Origin: Tetrahymena elliotti 4EA
Taxonomy: Eukaryota; Ciliophora; Oligohymenophorea; Hymenostomatida; Tetrahymenidae
Direction: 5' to 3'
Length of the DNA stretch: 64,000 bases
Assembly (NCBI GenBank): GCA_000231825.2
Contig: JH720311.1
Span: forward strand, 694,981-758,980
Each line of letters opens with the position of its first letter. Position 1 is the stretch's first letter. Both the position numbers and the translations under genes were made by a program. The notes below the pieces were generated by a model. The model saw only the letters and a program-made list of their open reading frames with translations, was not told where the DNA came from and did no database searches. Below, piece after piece: positions 36,834 through 51,500 of the stretch.

Positions 36834-39800
36834 TCAAATTTATGATTTAGCTTATTTTAGTAACTCCTTGCTTTCTTCATCTTCATAATCAATTAATAAA
36901 GCTTTTGATATGGAAGCGATTTGTTTTTCTTACTTATCATTATCTTGATAAATCATGGCTAAATTGAGATGTGAATCAACATACTTAGGATCAATTTTGA
37001 TAGATTTTTTGTAGCAGACAATTGCTTTTTTATCTTGTTATTTGTCTTCGTAAGCCAACCCCAAGTTGTAATATCCATAAAGGTAATTAGGATCTATTTA
37101 AATGGATTTTTTGTACTACTAGATGGCTTCAGAGAACATTTTTTTATCTAAATAGATGTTTCCTAATTTATTATAAGCATTGATGAACTTAGGGTTGATC
37201 TCTATTACTTTTTTGTAATTTTCAATAGCTTCATCAAACAATCCCTTTTCTTCGTATATTAAAGCTAATTTGTCATAGGCTTCAAAAAAGTTAGGGTCTA
37301 TTTCTAGAGCTTTCTTAAGGCATTTAATAGATTAATCCTTCAATTTTTTAGAATAAAAAGTATAGCCTTATTTATAAAAGTCATAAGCACTTGAGGAATT
37401 TTTAGACATATTTTGTAAAAATTTATCAACATCAAAATCATCTTTGATATTTCCAGTTTTCTAAAACAGTTTCATCATTCTTTCGATTGTTTGAGCATCA
37501 TTTGGGTTTATTTCAAGAATTTTTTAGTAGCATTCTAATGCTTTTTCATTTAAATTTTTGGCTTCATAAACAAGTCCAGAATTGTAAAGAGAAAGTACAT
37601 ACTTAGGATTTATTTCCAGAGCTTTCTAATAGTATTCAAGAGCTAATTCATCTTTTTTCAGGTTATAATAAACAAGTCCTATGTTATTATAAGCAACTAC
37701 TTATCTAGGATCTATTTCAAGAATTTTTGTGAAGACTTCAAGTGCTTTATCATACATTATTTTCTTTAAGTAAATGTTACCTAATTTAATATATGCATTG
37801 ACACACCTAGAATCAATTATTATAGTCTTTTCAAAACAAATAATTCCTTCATCAAGATAATTCTTATCGAAATAAGCAAGTCCTAATTTATAGCTTGTAT
37901 CATAGCACTTAGGATTCTTCCCAAGCATCATTTCTTTGAATTATTTTGCTTCATCTATTCTCTTTTATTCCAAATATAAAACCATTAAAAAGTAAATGGA
38001 ATCAAATCCTTTTGAATTAACCTCAAGAGCTTATTAGAAGATTTAGATTGCATTTTCAACATCTCCTAGCTATTTAAATAGGACTCCTAACTTTTCATAA
38101 GCATCATAATAATTTGGGTCAATTTCAATTGCTTTTTTCAAAAGCTCAATAGCTTTTTCTACATTCTTCAAAGTTATATATAAGTAAGCTTAATCAAAGT
38201 GATCTTTTGCGCTAATGGGGATTTTTTAGAGCTTTTCTTAAATTTCTTCTTCTTTGACTGAAACATTTCCTAATTTTTCATTTATTTTTTCAATTCTAGT
38301 CAGTGTTTTCTTATCTGTTGGATTTAATGCTAAGACTTTCTTGTACTATTCAAGAGCTTTATCATTCATACTTTTTTATTCATATATAAGACCTATATTA
38401 TAAAGAGATAATTCGTATTTAGGATTAACTTCTAGAGCTTTGTTGTAATACTCAAGAGCTTAATCATCTATACCCTAATTATAATATACCAGTCCAATAT
38501 TATTGTAAGCTACTGCTTTTTTAGGATCTATTTCAGCTACTTTTTTGTAACACTCAAGAGCTTTATCATACATGAACTTGCCTAAATATGAATTACCTAG
38601 CTCAATGTAAGGACTAGTAGAATTGGGTTTATATTCAACTGCTTTTTCATAACAATATATAGCTTCATCAAACATCTTTTATTAGTAATAAACTGCTCCT
38701 ATTTCTATTTAAGTTTAAGCACAATTAGGATTATTTTCTTCAAATTTTTTTTAGTATTCACTTGCTTCATCAAGTCTTTTCTAAGCTAAGAGAATTTTAA
38801 TAATTCCTCCCATAGAATAATAAGATTTTGGATTTATTTCTATAGCTTTTAGATAGCTTTATAGTGCTTCTTCATTCATTTTCTTTTATTCATAAATAAG
38901 ACCTAGCTTATCATAGGCTTCAAAATATTTAGGATCTATTTCAATAGCCTTTTAAAGACACTCTATTGATTTATCATCCATCATTTAAGTGTAATACATA
39001 TATCCTTATTAGTAGTACTCTTTAGCTGATTTTGGAATTTTTTCATCAATATTTTCATCAAACTTCATTTAAAACGATTTAATTTTTTATATTCTCATCA
39101 AGGATTTCTTTTCATAAGGATTTATTTCTTAAACTCTGTTATAGTATTTAAGAGCTTCATCGTAGTCATTTTTTTATTCATATGCAAGTCCTGTATTATA
39201 AATTGAAAGCTCATAATTTGGATCTATTTCTATAGCTTTTTTGTATGTTTCAATAGCTTCGTCACTCTTTTTTTAATTATAATAAGCAAGTCCTATGTTA
39301 TTATAAGCAACGATTTCTTATGGATCTATCTTCACTACTTTTTTGTAGTATTCTAAGGCTTTTTCGCTATCAAGCTTGTCTAAATAAATATTTCCTAATT
39401 CAATAAGAGCATCTATGTATTCAGGATTTATTTTAAGCAGTTTTTGATAACAAATTATTGCTTCATCAAGCATAGCATAGTCTTAATATGCCTGGCCTAG
39501 TTCAAATAGAGTTTCAGTGCAATTTGAATTTGTTTATATTAAGTATTCCTAAAATTCTTTTGCTTCGTTAATCAAATTTTGATCTAAATAGATGCTCATC
39601 ACTTCAAAAATTGCATCATAGAATTTTGGATTAACTTCAAAAGCTTTTTTATAGTTCTAAATTGCCAATTCAAAATTTTGCTATTCTTTATAAATGAGAC
39701 CTAGTTTATCATAAGCCTCAAAATAATTTGGATCAATTTCTATTGCCTTTTTCAAGCACTCTATTGATTTATCCTAATTCATTTAAACATAGCTGTCATA

Positions 39801-42800
39801 TCCTTTTTAATAGTACTCTTTGGCAGTTATCTTTTCTTATTTTTCTGTTGATTCTTCAGGTTTTTCATTATTTTGATTACCCATTTTTAGGTTTAAAGCT
39901 TCTATTTTTTAGAGTGCTTTTTTATCTGTAGGAATGATTTCTAAAGATTTTTTGTAACATTCAAGAGCCTTCTCGTTGAGGTTTTTAATTTCATAAATAA
40001 TACCTGAATTGAAAATTGATTGCTAAAATTGAGGATTTATTTAAAGAGCTTTTTTGAAATGTTCAAGAGCTTCATCATTCATATCCTGATGCATATATGC
40101 AATTCCTAAGTTATTATAAGCAATAGTTTCTTTAGGATCTATTTCCAAAACTTTATTGAAGTATTGAATGACTTTTTCATATTCATTTCTATCTAAATGA
40201 ATGCAACCCAGTTCAATAAGGCTATCTATCTCATTTGGATTTAATTCAATAACTTTTTGATAGCAGTCAATAGCTTCATCAATCATAAAAGATTCATTGT
40301 AGGCTTCTGCTAACTGAATCAATATTTAAACGTTATTCGGATTTTCTTCAAGGATTGAGTTATGGAACTCTTTAGCTTCTTTTGTCATTTTTCTATCAAT
40401 ATAAATACTCATGATTCTCTTGACTGCTTCTGTAAATTTAGGATTCAATTCAAATGCTTTTTTGAAATTCTAAACTGACAATTCATACAATTTTTTATCT
40501 TTCTAAATAAAAGCCATTTTTTCATAAGCTGCAGCATAATTAGGATCCATTTCAATAACTTTCTTAAAGCATTCAATAGCCTTTTAAAAGTTCTTTTGAA
40601 CGTAATGAAACTCTCCTAAATCAAAATAACTTTTAGTGCTTTCAGGATTTTTAATAATTTCTTGCAAGTATTTTTCTAATTTCTCATTTTTATTTGAAAT
40701 CAATTACTATATCCTATCAATCTTTTCTAATGTAATCTTATCACCAGGTTTAATTTTATTCATTTTTTGATAACATTCAAGCGCTTTTTCTTTTTAACCT
40801 TTTTGTTCATAAATAAGTCCTGTATTGTAAATTGATAAAATATAGTCTGGATTTATTTCCAATGCTTTTTCATACTATTCAAGAGCTTAATCATCTTTTT
40901 TTTGCCCATAAAAAATAGCTCCAATACCATTATATGCACCTTCACTTCTTGGGTCTATTTCTATTGTTTTTTTAAAGTATTCTAGAGCCTTATCTGAATC
41001 ATCTTTGTGGTGGTAGTTATTACCCAATTGCAAATAAGCGCTAGAATTTTTTGGATCCAACTCTATTACCTTTAAAAAGTATTCAATAGATTCATCAATT
41101 TTGTTGAGTTTTTATTTGATAATTCCTAATTAATAGTAAGGCATAAAATATTCTGGAAGGAGCTCTATTGTCTTTTTATAACATAAAATAGCTTCTTCAA
41201 TCAATTTACTATTTTCAACATTCTCAATTTGTGTCACATCCTCAAAGTTCTCTAACTTAAATTCTTTAAGTTTAATGTAATTCTCTAAAGCCTTATCTTT
41301 GTTACCCATTTACATATATACATTTCCTAATCTGATGTGAACTATGAAGTATGAAGGAGACATCTCTTCAACTCTCTAGTAGTATTCAATAGCTTATTCA
41401 AACATTTTCTTCATTTCATAAGCAACACCAATATTGTAGTTCGCCAAGAAATATTGTGGATCTATCTCTATAACTTTCTTGTAACTTTCTATAGCCTCAT
41501 CTAGCATACCTTGCTTATAGTATACAAAGCCTATGTTATTTAAAGATGAAAGATTATTTTGATCTACCTCTAAAGCTTTCTAATAGGTTTCAATAGATTT
41601 CTCAGGCATTTTCATTTAATTATAGATAATTCCTAAATTAACATAAGCATTCAAATATTATGGATTGATTTCTATTACTTTTTCATAGCATTCAATAGCT
41701 TCATTAAATTTTTTCAAAGAAGAATTAGCAATACCACTATTATAGTAAGCTAAATGATAATTGGGATCTATCAGCAATGCTTTCTTATAACACTCTAATG
41801 CTTCTTCATAATTATGCTTATGCTCATATGCTAGACCTAAATTGTTAAGTGCTTTTATGTATTAAGGATTAATTTCTAAAGTCTTCTTATAGCATTTCAT
41901 AGATTCTTCAATATTCTTCTTTGTGTAGTATAACTCTGCTAAGGTAAAGTAATCATAATCACTATCTGGATTTATTTGAACTATTTTTTTAAAGCACTCA
42001 ATACCTTCGTCAACCATATTTCTTTCAACACATAGATCTCCCAATCTAATAAGAGCCTTAGTAAATTTAGGATTTATTTAAATAGCCTTCTTATAGCTTT
42101 AAATAGCTTCTTCAATTCGATTGTCTCTTTCTAAAGCAAGACCTGAGTTATAGTGAGCCTTGTAATATCCTGGATCAATCTGAAGTGATTTCTAGTAATT
42201 TTCATGTGCTTCATTTTTCATGTCTAAAGCAAAGTAAACAAGTCCTATATTATTATAAGCATCAACATATCTTGGATCTATTTCGATTGCCTTTTAGTAG
42301 CATACAATAGCCTCATTGTACTTACCTTAATAATAATATAACAAACCTAAGTTATATTATGCATTAAAATAGAATGGGTCTAATTCTATTGCCTTTTTAT
42401 AGTTTTTGATAGCCTCTTCATATTTCTTTCTATTTTAATGTATAAATCCTAATCTTTCATAAGCCTAAACACAGTTTGGATCGATTTCAATAGCTTTTCT
42501 AAGCATTTTAATTGCTTCCTAATCAAGCTATTTCAAAAAATAAATGTAGGCTAAAGCTATATAAACATTTAAAAATTTGGGATTCTTTTCTAGAGCTACT
42601 TTGTAAGAATCTAATGCAGAATCGAACATACTCTGTTTTTCATAAATAAACCCAAGTCTCTCATGAGCATCAGCAGAATTTGGATCTATTTCTAAAGCCT
42701 TTTTAAGGTAATTTATTGCATCTTATGTCATATTATCACAAAAATAATTACGAGCTAAACTTATATAAGCTTTTATATAAACAGGGTTAATAGAAATAAT

Positions 42801-43307
42801 CTTTTCATATGTTTTATAAGCCTCTTCTATAAGCCCTTGGCCTTCATAGATGATTCCTAATTCATGTAAAGCCTCTACATTATTTGGTTCTAATTCAACT
42901 GCTTTTTCATATTGTTCTACAGATAAATTTAATTTATTTTACTTCTTAAAAGCTTATCCTAGCTTTTAATGAGCTTAAGCAAAATTTGAATCTATTTCCA
43001 TAGCTTTATGCAGTTAGATTATTGCCTCATTTATATTATTATTTTAGATATATATGTCAGCTTTGCTAGTATATGCTTTGAGGTACTTTGAATCAATTTA
43101 GAGTACTTTATTAAATTATTCAAGTGAGTCATCTATCATATTTTTTAATTAATAAGTGCATCCTAAATTGTAAAGCGCATCAACATTATTTTAGTCAATG
43201 TCAATTGCATTTTAATAGCATCCAATAGCTTCATCATAGAAGCCTTAAGTTTAATAATCAAGCCCTTTCTAAAAAAGAGTCTTAGATTCATTAATTTCAG
43301 AAGACAT
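36834..43307 (-). CDS. Giant tetratricopeptide-repeat (TPR) protein
   Basis: ATG 43307-43305 (MSSEINESKTLFQKGLDY), TGA 36836-36834. 6474 bp in one uninterrupted ciliate-code frame, 2157 residues, no intron found. Almost the whole protein is 34-residue TPR units of the type A-x-x-Y-x-LG-x-x-Y-x-x-x-x-x-x-DEAIxCYxKAIEIDP, about 60 in total. A typical unit is at 38475-38675 (EAIYCYEKAVEYKPNS). Units form super-repeats of ~8 TPRs (~810 bp), seen from the recurring 'AYNNIGLVYYN'-type unit near 37680, 38492, 39297, 40107 and 40913. TPR solenoids are protein-binding scaffolds. No catalytic domain, signal peptide or membrane segment recognised. A role in cilia or any specific partner cannot be told from sequence. 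The C-terminus is short and charged (DYEDEESKELLKQAKSQI). Confidence 0.92.
36960..43260 (-). repeat. Nested TPR-coding tandem repeats
   Basis: Basic unit ~102 bp (34 codons), repeated ~60 times. A higher-order period of ~805-815 bp is visible between 37.5 and 41 kb: the (ataa/acaa)agtcctatgttattat-type segment and the accompanying tgtattgtaaattga-type segment recur at that spacing five times. Units left of 37.5 kb and right of ~41.2 kb are more diverged. Confidence 0.8.
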
Positions 43308-45502
43308 CAATTTTTTAATTAAGATTTCTACCTAATATTAAAGTTGATAAAGATTTGTACTTTCCTAATTATTATTAAAATTTGATTTATTATTTAATAA
43401 AAATCATCTGATGTCTTTTTAATTTTTATGTCAGATTTCTAAATACCAAACTAAAGTGACTAGATACACTATGAACCCATTTCAAACCACAAAAAATCAG
43501 AAATTTCTAAGATTTCTTTGAGGATAAATAATCTTTTATTATTTTTCAATTATCAAAAAAATCTGATGTTTATTATTTCTATGTAAATTAGGATTTCTAT
43601 CGAAATTTTTTTGTTTGGTACTGAATAAATAATCATATCATTTTTAAAACAATTTATAAATATTTTATGTATTAATATTAATAATTGATGAGCAAATAAC
43701 TTGATAATTAAAAAAATAAAAACAAATAAATCAACATAATAAAAGTGCTCTGTAATTAACAAAACAACTCAAAATACTCAAAATAAAAATCTATATTTCC
43801 TTTTCTTCTCATTGAATAACAAAATCAAATTCTTGATCATATAAATTTAGTCTCTTGTTTGATAATCTATGACCAGAAATGCACAGATTATTAATATGTA
43901 ATTTTTAATTCATTTTTTGAATTTAATTATGATTGGTTGGAAATGTTAATCTAATTAAATACAAAAATTTGATTCATTAAATTATTTATGTGATACATCA
44001 CATATTATTTTAGATTTTTTTCCAAATTAGCTTACAGTCCTACAAATTTTTTTTTAAGCTAAATTTTCAAATTCAAATGTTTTCTAAAAAGAACAAAAAA
44101 TAGGGAACACTTTCAATGAAAATTCTACCAAATTTTAGATTTTCCTCATCATAAAAAAGATAATGATTTAGTATCAGGACTGAATGAAATTTAAAAAAAC
44201 GAAATTATAAAATATTTGAGAAACTCAAAATTAAATTTTTATATAATTTATCTTTAAATATTCAGTCAGCATCTTAAATTATCAATTTTACTTTGTAAAA
44301 TAAAATAACCCTTCCATTTATTAAAAATTGAATAATTTATTATTTTTTGATAAAAAAAATCTTCAATCTTATTTCTTACTTAACTTTTTAATTCAATTCA
44401 AAATTAGTGAATACAACTCATTTTATTGATATCTTTAATTTATTTTGATAAAAATTTTTGAATTCCCAAATAATATAGAATATTTATTTATGCTTTTAAT
44501 CTCTTCTTTTCTCTTAAGATATCAATCCAAAATCTGTAAAAGTTAAATTATACTAAAAATTAACCAAATTTAAAAGTTGAAGCAACAATTAAAAAATTCA
44601 ATTAAAAGTAAACGATTAAAAATGTTTGGATGTGTTGATTACTCCATAAAAAAGATGATTCTTGTTTCTTATTTAAAATAAAAAACAAATTTAATCTCTA
44701 ATTTTATTAAAAAATTAATTTTAAATATTTATTACTTTATCTTTTATTTAAATTTTTTGATAACTTGTGGTTTTGTCTTTACATATTTAACAAATTTTAA
44801 AATAAAGATTATTCCTTATTTGTTTCTAATTTCACTAGCTATTTCTCAAAATTCTAATTTGANNNNNNNNNNNNNNNNNNNNNNNNNNNNNNNNNNNNNN
44901 NNNNNNNNNNNNNNNNNNNNNNNNNNNNNNNNNNNNNNNNNNNNNNNNNNNNNNNNNNNNNNAATATTTTTAACTAAAAGAAAATTTTAATTATTTTTTT
45001 TAAAGATTTTAATTATTTATTTTTATTAAACAAAGAATTAAAAAATGTAGTAAAATTGAATGAAATTGAATGTTAAAGAAAAATAATCATTTTTTAAATA
45101 TATTTTCATTGAGGAAGACAAATATTCAATTTATCGAGTTTTTTTATTTTTAAGAAGTTTTTTAAAAATAAATTTGTTTTTTATGCTAATTTAAAAGAAA
45201 TAATCATTGCAATTACAAATATAAGAAGACAAATTTTTCTTATTAATAAAACAAAAAAATAAATAGAATTAAATTAAGATAGATAGTTTTGAAAAATACA
45301 AAGAATTTAGTTATTTATAAAGCATATATGGGCAAATAAAATATATTTGAATAAAGATAAATATTATTTGATTTAATTGATAAATTGTGAATAAGTTTTA
45401 ATAGATTTTTAGTATTTTAGAGACGTTTGTTTTAGTTTTTTCTCTTAAAATATTTATTTATTTAAGAATTATACTCAAAGTTTATGAGGATTCTTATTTC
45501 AA
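43308..45502. other. Intergenic AT-rich region with assembly gap
   Basis: About 2.2 kb between the TPR gene start and the dynein gene stop, very AT-rich, with no convincing exon. It contains the gap at 44863-44962, so something could be missing here. Confidence 0.5.
44863..44962. other. Assembly gap (100 N)
   Basis: Exactly 100 N, the conventional placeholder for a gap of unknown size. The true distance between the TPR and dynein genes is therefore not known. Confidence 0.99.
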
Positions 45503-48500
45503 TCAATCGTCTAATTATGTAAGTAAAGCAACACCTCTCTTAATCCAATGACTTTCCGATTTGTCTGTTGGCATTCTTATAAACATAACGAAGTTAGTAG
45601 AGTGACCTGTAGTTGATAGGACACCTCTACGGGCACTTGTTTTATAAACAGGGCAGTTATAGTTTTTGTATTGAGATAATTCTGAAGTTTTCTTTGGCTT
45701 TAGTAAAATTGTGGGACATTTAACAAATAGAACCTATTAAATTATTGATTTAATTGATGAATTCTTCATTACAAACAAATAATTGTTTTACCTTTGGATC
45801 TGATTCATCTAATTTCATAGTATTCATATTCCATTTTGAACCTTCTATAAAGAGACCATGAACATAAGCACCATCTTCAGGTTTTGCAGTTACAGGAGTG
45901 TTAATAAACTAGTTTTTTAGAGTAATTATTTAATATTAATCAATTTAAAGACATAATTTACTTCGAAATCAAATTCAATTATATCAATAGGAATAACTTT
46001 CTTTCTGGCATAGTTTTATAAAACACCAGTTAAGAAACTCTAAGTGAAGTAGAAACCAGATAACCAGAATTCATTTGGACTGGTTTAAGAGTCGATCCAA
46101 TTCTAGAAGAAGTGTAATCTTTATTTCAGATCAGCTACATAACCTCCAAGAGGCTTTAATGAAGGATAACTTGATTGCATCCAAAGATCAGGTACTTTAC
46201 CATCAAACAAACTCTTAGATGCAGCTTCAAGTTGAATAGACATCAACAATTCACCCTTAAGAGCTTTCTATATGTCTACTAAACTGGATTGAACAACCTT
46301 TAAATACGAATAAAATATGATGAATAAGTTAAAATATTATTTAAATTTAAAAATAGTAAGGAATTATATTACCTTAATCAATTTATTGAAACGAGTAAGT
46401 TCTTATGTAAGAACAGTGTTCATACTTTCATTCTTAACAACAGGGAATATTTTTTGAACTTCTGGAATGTTAAATTGTTGTGGGAAATCAGTCAAAATAT
46501 TCTAGCATACTTACTTTAAAGTATCTTCTACACTTTCTCCTCCACTTCCACCTAATTATTATATATATTTTTAAATATTTTTAGTATTAAATAAGAAAAT
46601 AAAATTTACCTCCATGGGAAGAGCAAATTAATAGAGAGTCATTTAAGAGATTAGTTTCATTCATATCTTTAGTAATATCTGCATTTAAATGGAAACCAAA
46701 AACTTCAGGAGGGGCTATCAATGGAAGTTTGGTCTTAATATGATTAAGGAAATCATCATGAGTCTCACAATGAGGTGCTCTGTATTCAAGACCAGGAGCA
46801 AATTGGTAGTTTGGATTATCAACTGTTTCTTAATTGTAGTAGTCAAGTAAAAGAGTCTTAATTAATCTTCTATCTTTGTCATCTGTGACTCTACCACCAT
46901 AGTTACATTCTGCAGCTAAATAATTGAGAGCATCAAATGGAATAACTCCAGTTGATTCATCTAAGAACATTTTTAATTATCTAACACAAATACGCAAATC
47001 AGATTCATTGAATTCATAAGAAATATTCCAACCTAAAGCACCATATTTTCTTCTTTCTTAAATAACTGCATGGAAGAAGCAAAGACCATAAAGTAATTTT
47101 TTGAATGCCTAATTTTTATTAATTTATAATTTAATTTTGAAGTTATATTAATGTTAAAAATTACCATGGGGTTATTGCATCCATCAAAGAATTCTGTTTT
47201 AATAATAGGATCAATTAAGTAAGAACCGAGCATGTTGCTTCTAAGACCCTTTGGAGGTTCGTTTGTCATTTTAATACCAGCTTAAAGGACACTTGTTGGG
47301 AAGTTAGGAGAAGGATAAGAAGTTAACCATAATCTAAATTCAGGATTCATTTCAGGATTATTGTTGAAACCTTCACATATTTTTTCTAAAGTTGTCATCC
47401 ATGTTACAGCAAGATGGCAATTTTACAAGACAACCCAGTTACCAGTGATTTAACCTTCAAATATCATTTTTGAAGCAGCTGGACCTTAACCTTAACCTAA
47501 AGAAATTGAATTAATTTCCTTCTTCATCTTTTATGAGAATGCATTCAAACTAGCAAAAGGATCTGAACCAGGAGAAAGAACGAAAATTAAAGGAGTAATT
47601 GCAGATGAATCTCTATAGATTAAGCCCAAATCAAATGGAGGAGGTTCTATAAACTTCTATCCCAATTTATTTGAAATGAAATTCTAAACAGCTGGAATAA
47701 TCTTATCAGGACGGATTGTACGCAAAATCATTAGTTTATGGAAATCATCGAATTTAGATTCTAACTCTGAATGTAAAGGTACAGTTTGTGGGCTATTACT
47801 ATCAAATATCTTCTTAAAGTGAGCCTATTTTTAGATGAATATTTTAAAAAAATATTAAAAAAAATATTAAACAATCTTACTAGCTTTTCAGGAGTATAAA
47901 AATGCTTATAGAAGTTTTCAAATTGTTTAAGCGCACTTAATCTAACTATTTCTGCCCAAGATTTAGCAGAGAGCCATTCAGCATCAGAAGGTTGAGGGGG
48001 AAGATTTTCATCAAGAGAAATACCACCTGTCATAAAGAATCTCCAGTGTTCATTATCAAGCTCATGTCTAAACTCCATTAAACGAGAAGCTAGAAGCATA
48101 GAAAATACAAGCTTATCTTTTTCAAAGAGTGATCTGCAAATGTTTGAATAAAGAGAGTATAAGAAGTAAGATTTTAAGTTTTCAAGTCTTTAAGTAAAGA
48201 CATCACTTTACTCAGCCTATGAAATACCCTATGTGAAAAGATCAATGTAATAAGCCAAAGAATATTAATACATAGGATCTATATTGCCTAAATCAGAAAT
48301 ACAGAAGAACAAGCTACTAGCTTATTTAGAGACTTCCTAATATGTTTCTCTTGCATTATCAATTTCTTTTTCAGTGACTTCTGAAATTTCTTGCTTTTCT
48401 TTGATTTCATTTGAAGTATTCTAATAAAATGAAATAAAAAATGTTATTTGTATAGTTTTATGTGCAAAGTTTTTTTAATACCTTTGATGCAGTAAGAATG

Positions 48501-51500
48501 TTGATTGCTGTTTCATCAGTAAGAATGTTCTTATTTCCTTACAAAACTTGCAAAATTTTGTCTTCTATTTCCGCTAATTACTTTTTATTGCTTGCACTTT
48601 CAATAATAAGTCTTTCTTTTTCTTTTTCTAAATCTGGACGTTCTTTCTTAACTAAAATACCAAGCAATTAGTCATTTAAACCTTCATATGTAATCATAAA
48701 GTTCAAAATAGTAACTTTAGTTGACAATTCTGGTAAATAGTGAGGGTTACGCAATTTAGTTGTTATGTAGAATCTTTTTTTTTTAATTTTTATTTGTTTT
48801 AAATATTATTCATTTTTAAATAAAGAGTATTTTTTATATTTATTTTAAAAGAAATTTGAAGTAATGAAAAAAACTTCAAAATCATTAAAATTTGAATGAA
48901 TTAAACAGTTTATTTCATAATGAAATTAAATAAATAAAGTAAGTAATGAATTACCTAAAGTCCAAAGAGTATTCAATAACAGCTTCACCCAATTTGATGT
49001 AAGTTGATGGACCTTTTTAGAAAGTTTATTTGAGTAGGATTGGAGTCAAAGATGGGTCAAGATCTTCTGGTACATTTTCAAGAAGAACTGGTCTACCAAA
49101 TTGAATAGCATTTTCTAGAGTACGGAGGTAATCATTGTCAGTTAGCTTGATTACTTGTAATTTTCTTGATTCTTCCATTTTTTTAATCCATTTATTGGCT
49201 TGGTTTTGAGGGTCAATACATAAAGGCCATCTTCTAGATCTGAAGATAATAATAGCATTTTCAACACTAAAGCTATCTGAAGGTAAACCTTCAATATTCC
49301 ATTATCTGATCTTGACAGGATCTCCTAAAATCTTTGGTAAGTTGAATTTTTCACTACCTAAAATTTCCATTTCCTTACACTTGCGAGCCCAATCTTATGA
49401 TATTTCTTTTCTATAAGTAGGTGTAAATGCTCCGAGGTAAGCAATAATACCTGAAGAAACAAGGATATCACCTGTTAATGATTCATATTATATTTTTAAT
49501 TCATCAGCTAAGCTACCCCAACGATCTTTTTCACCACCTAAGTTACCAATTAAAATCTTAGCACGTTCCAATTATTATGAGCATTCTTCATAATCTTTTT
49601 CTAGCTTTTCTTTGTTTTTTCTTGTAATCATCAAATCCTTATTTAAAGCATCAACTTTATCCATAGCAGCCTTTAATTCAGCTTATTTGATTCTTAATTA
49701 GCTTTCCAATCCAGACACTTCTGTTTGGGCCTTTGCTAATTCAATTTTTTTGGGCTTGACCTTTTTATTGACATAGTAATAATCATGCATAGCATGAACC
49801 CAAGCTAACATACTAGCGCAAGGAGGATAAGCATTCTTTACTGCATTTTCTTCCAAGAAGGGCTTAGTTTCTGCATCATTGAAATAAGCTCCAAGTTATT
49901 ATATTACTTTTTCTGGAATATTTTCTTTATCAAAACCTTGCATATCCTATAATAATCTTGGATTACCTAAAAGCTTAATACTAGCAGCCCACCAATCAAC
50001 AACAGTCTTAAGACCTTCCTTTTTCTTTTCAGATGGATTAGGATACATAACTAAGCATACAGCCTAAATATTAAAAATAAAAGCCATTAATTAAGTTTTT
50101 TTTTCAATTAAATTGAATAAATTTCAATTTTATTTTAAAATAATAAATAATACCTTCATTGTAGCTTTAATAGGTTCGACTGGTTGCTTCATTGTTTTAA
50201 GATTATCAATTTGAGGTTTAGTTATAACATTAAGTGCTTCTTCTGCAGCCTATAGGGCAGGAAGAGCTTCATTAAGATCTTTTTCACATTCTTCTTTGAT
50301 AGCATTAGCCTTATCTACAGCAAGTTAGACTGTAGCTTCTTCCATTTAAATACCTTCTGCAAGTTTATCTGCAATAGCTTTTTCTTTAGCGACTATTTCC
50401 ATCTTTTATTTAGTATCTTCTGCAGCTTATTTCAATTTAGGAACCATATCCTTTAATTAAATTTGCATTTATCCTACAGCTTGTTCTGTAGTAATAATTT
50501 GATTGTAACCATTCTTGTATTTATGAATGTTTGATTGAACTTATTTTCTCTTTTCATCTAACAAAGATTAAAATGTGATAATCATTTCCAAGTAAGAAGT
50601 GGGTGTAACATAATACTTTCTTCTTAAATTTTAAAAGAATTTATTTGCCCAAGTAGTAGTTGATTAATGATAATATTGCACCATTTCCTTTTTTTAAAAA
50701 TAAAATTTAATTAATCTCAAAATAAAATTAATCAGCTTCATAAAAAATTTAAGTTTTAAATTTTACTGTGCATTTTTCACGAGTTTTTTCATCCATTTCA
50801 ATTTTTTTCATGAATTTTTTAGCAACAGAAACAAGAGCATCTTATGGCCATTCAAAGAACCAATCAATTGTGCAACAGTTGACTAAAGAGGGGAACATTC
50901 TGACTCTAGTTCTGAAAGCATCGCCAATAGGACTGAAGCAAAGTACTATGTGAAGATTATTTTTACATCTTTCAACAAAGTAAGCGTAAAGCTAATCTGG
51001 AGTTCCTTCTGAAGCTTTACCATCACTTCTGGCATCAGATCTAACTTATTCCATAATTTCAGCCTTATCTTCTGGTGCGAATAAATTAGGAACTTCACAA
51101 GTATTCAAAAGATTGTTGATATCTTCAACAAAACCTTCTTGCTTGATTTGACTATCAGTGAATAAGAAAACTGTTTATTGTCCTTTACCACCAGCGCTTT
51201 TTAAGATCTTCTTTAAATCTTCACGCCACTCAGTTTTTCCATATTGCTTACTGATTTCAATTTAAATAGTAACAAAATCATTCAAATGAGAAGCCAAACG
51301 AGTCAACGATTGTCTTCCTGAACCACCAACGCCAACTAATAAAGCATTACCACCAGGTTGCATGATAATACGCTAGATGATAAGCAAATGTTCAACAGCA
51401 AACTAGAAAAGCACCAAATCCATAGGTTTATCAGAAACCATATTGTATTGTGAAAGGGATTCTTCACATGCTTCTGTTAATCTATTCATTTCAAATACTT

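Noticed and set aside
36834..43307. Several separate short TPR genes
   Set aside because: All the pieces are in one and the same frame; the breaks are TAA/TAG codons, which are Gln in this code.
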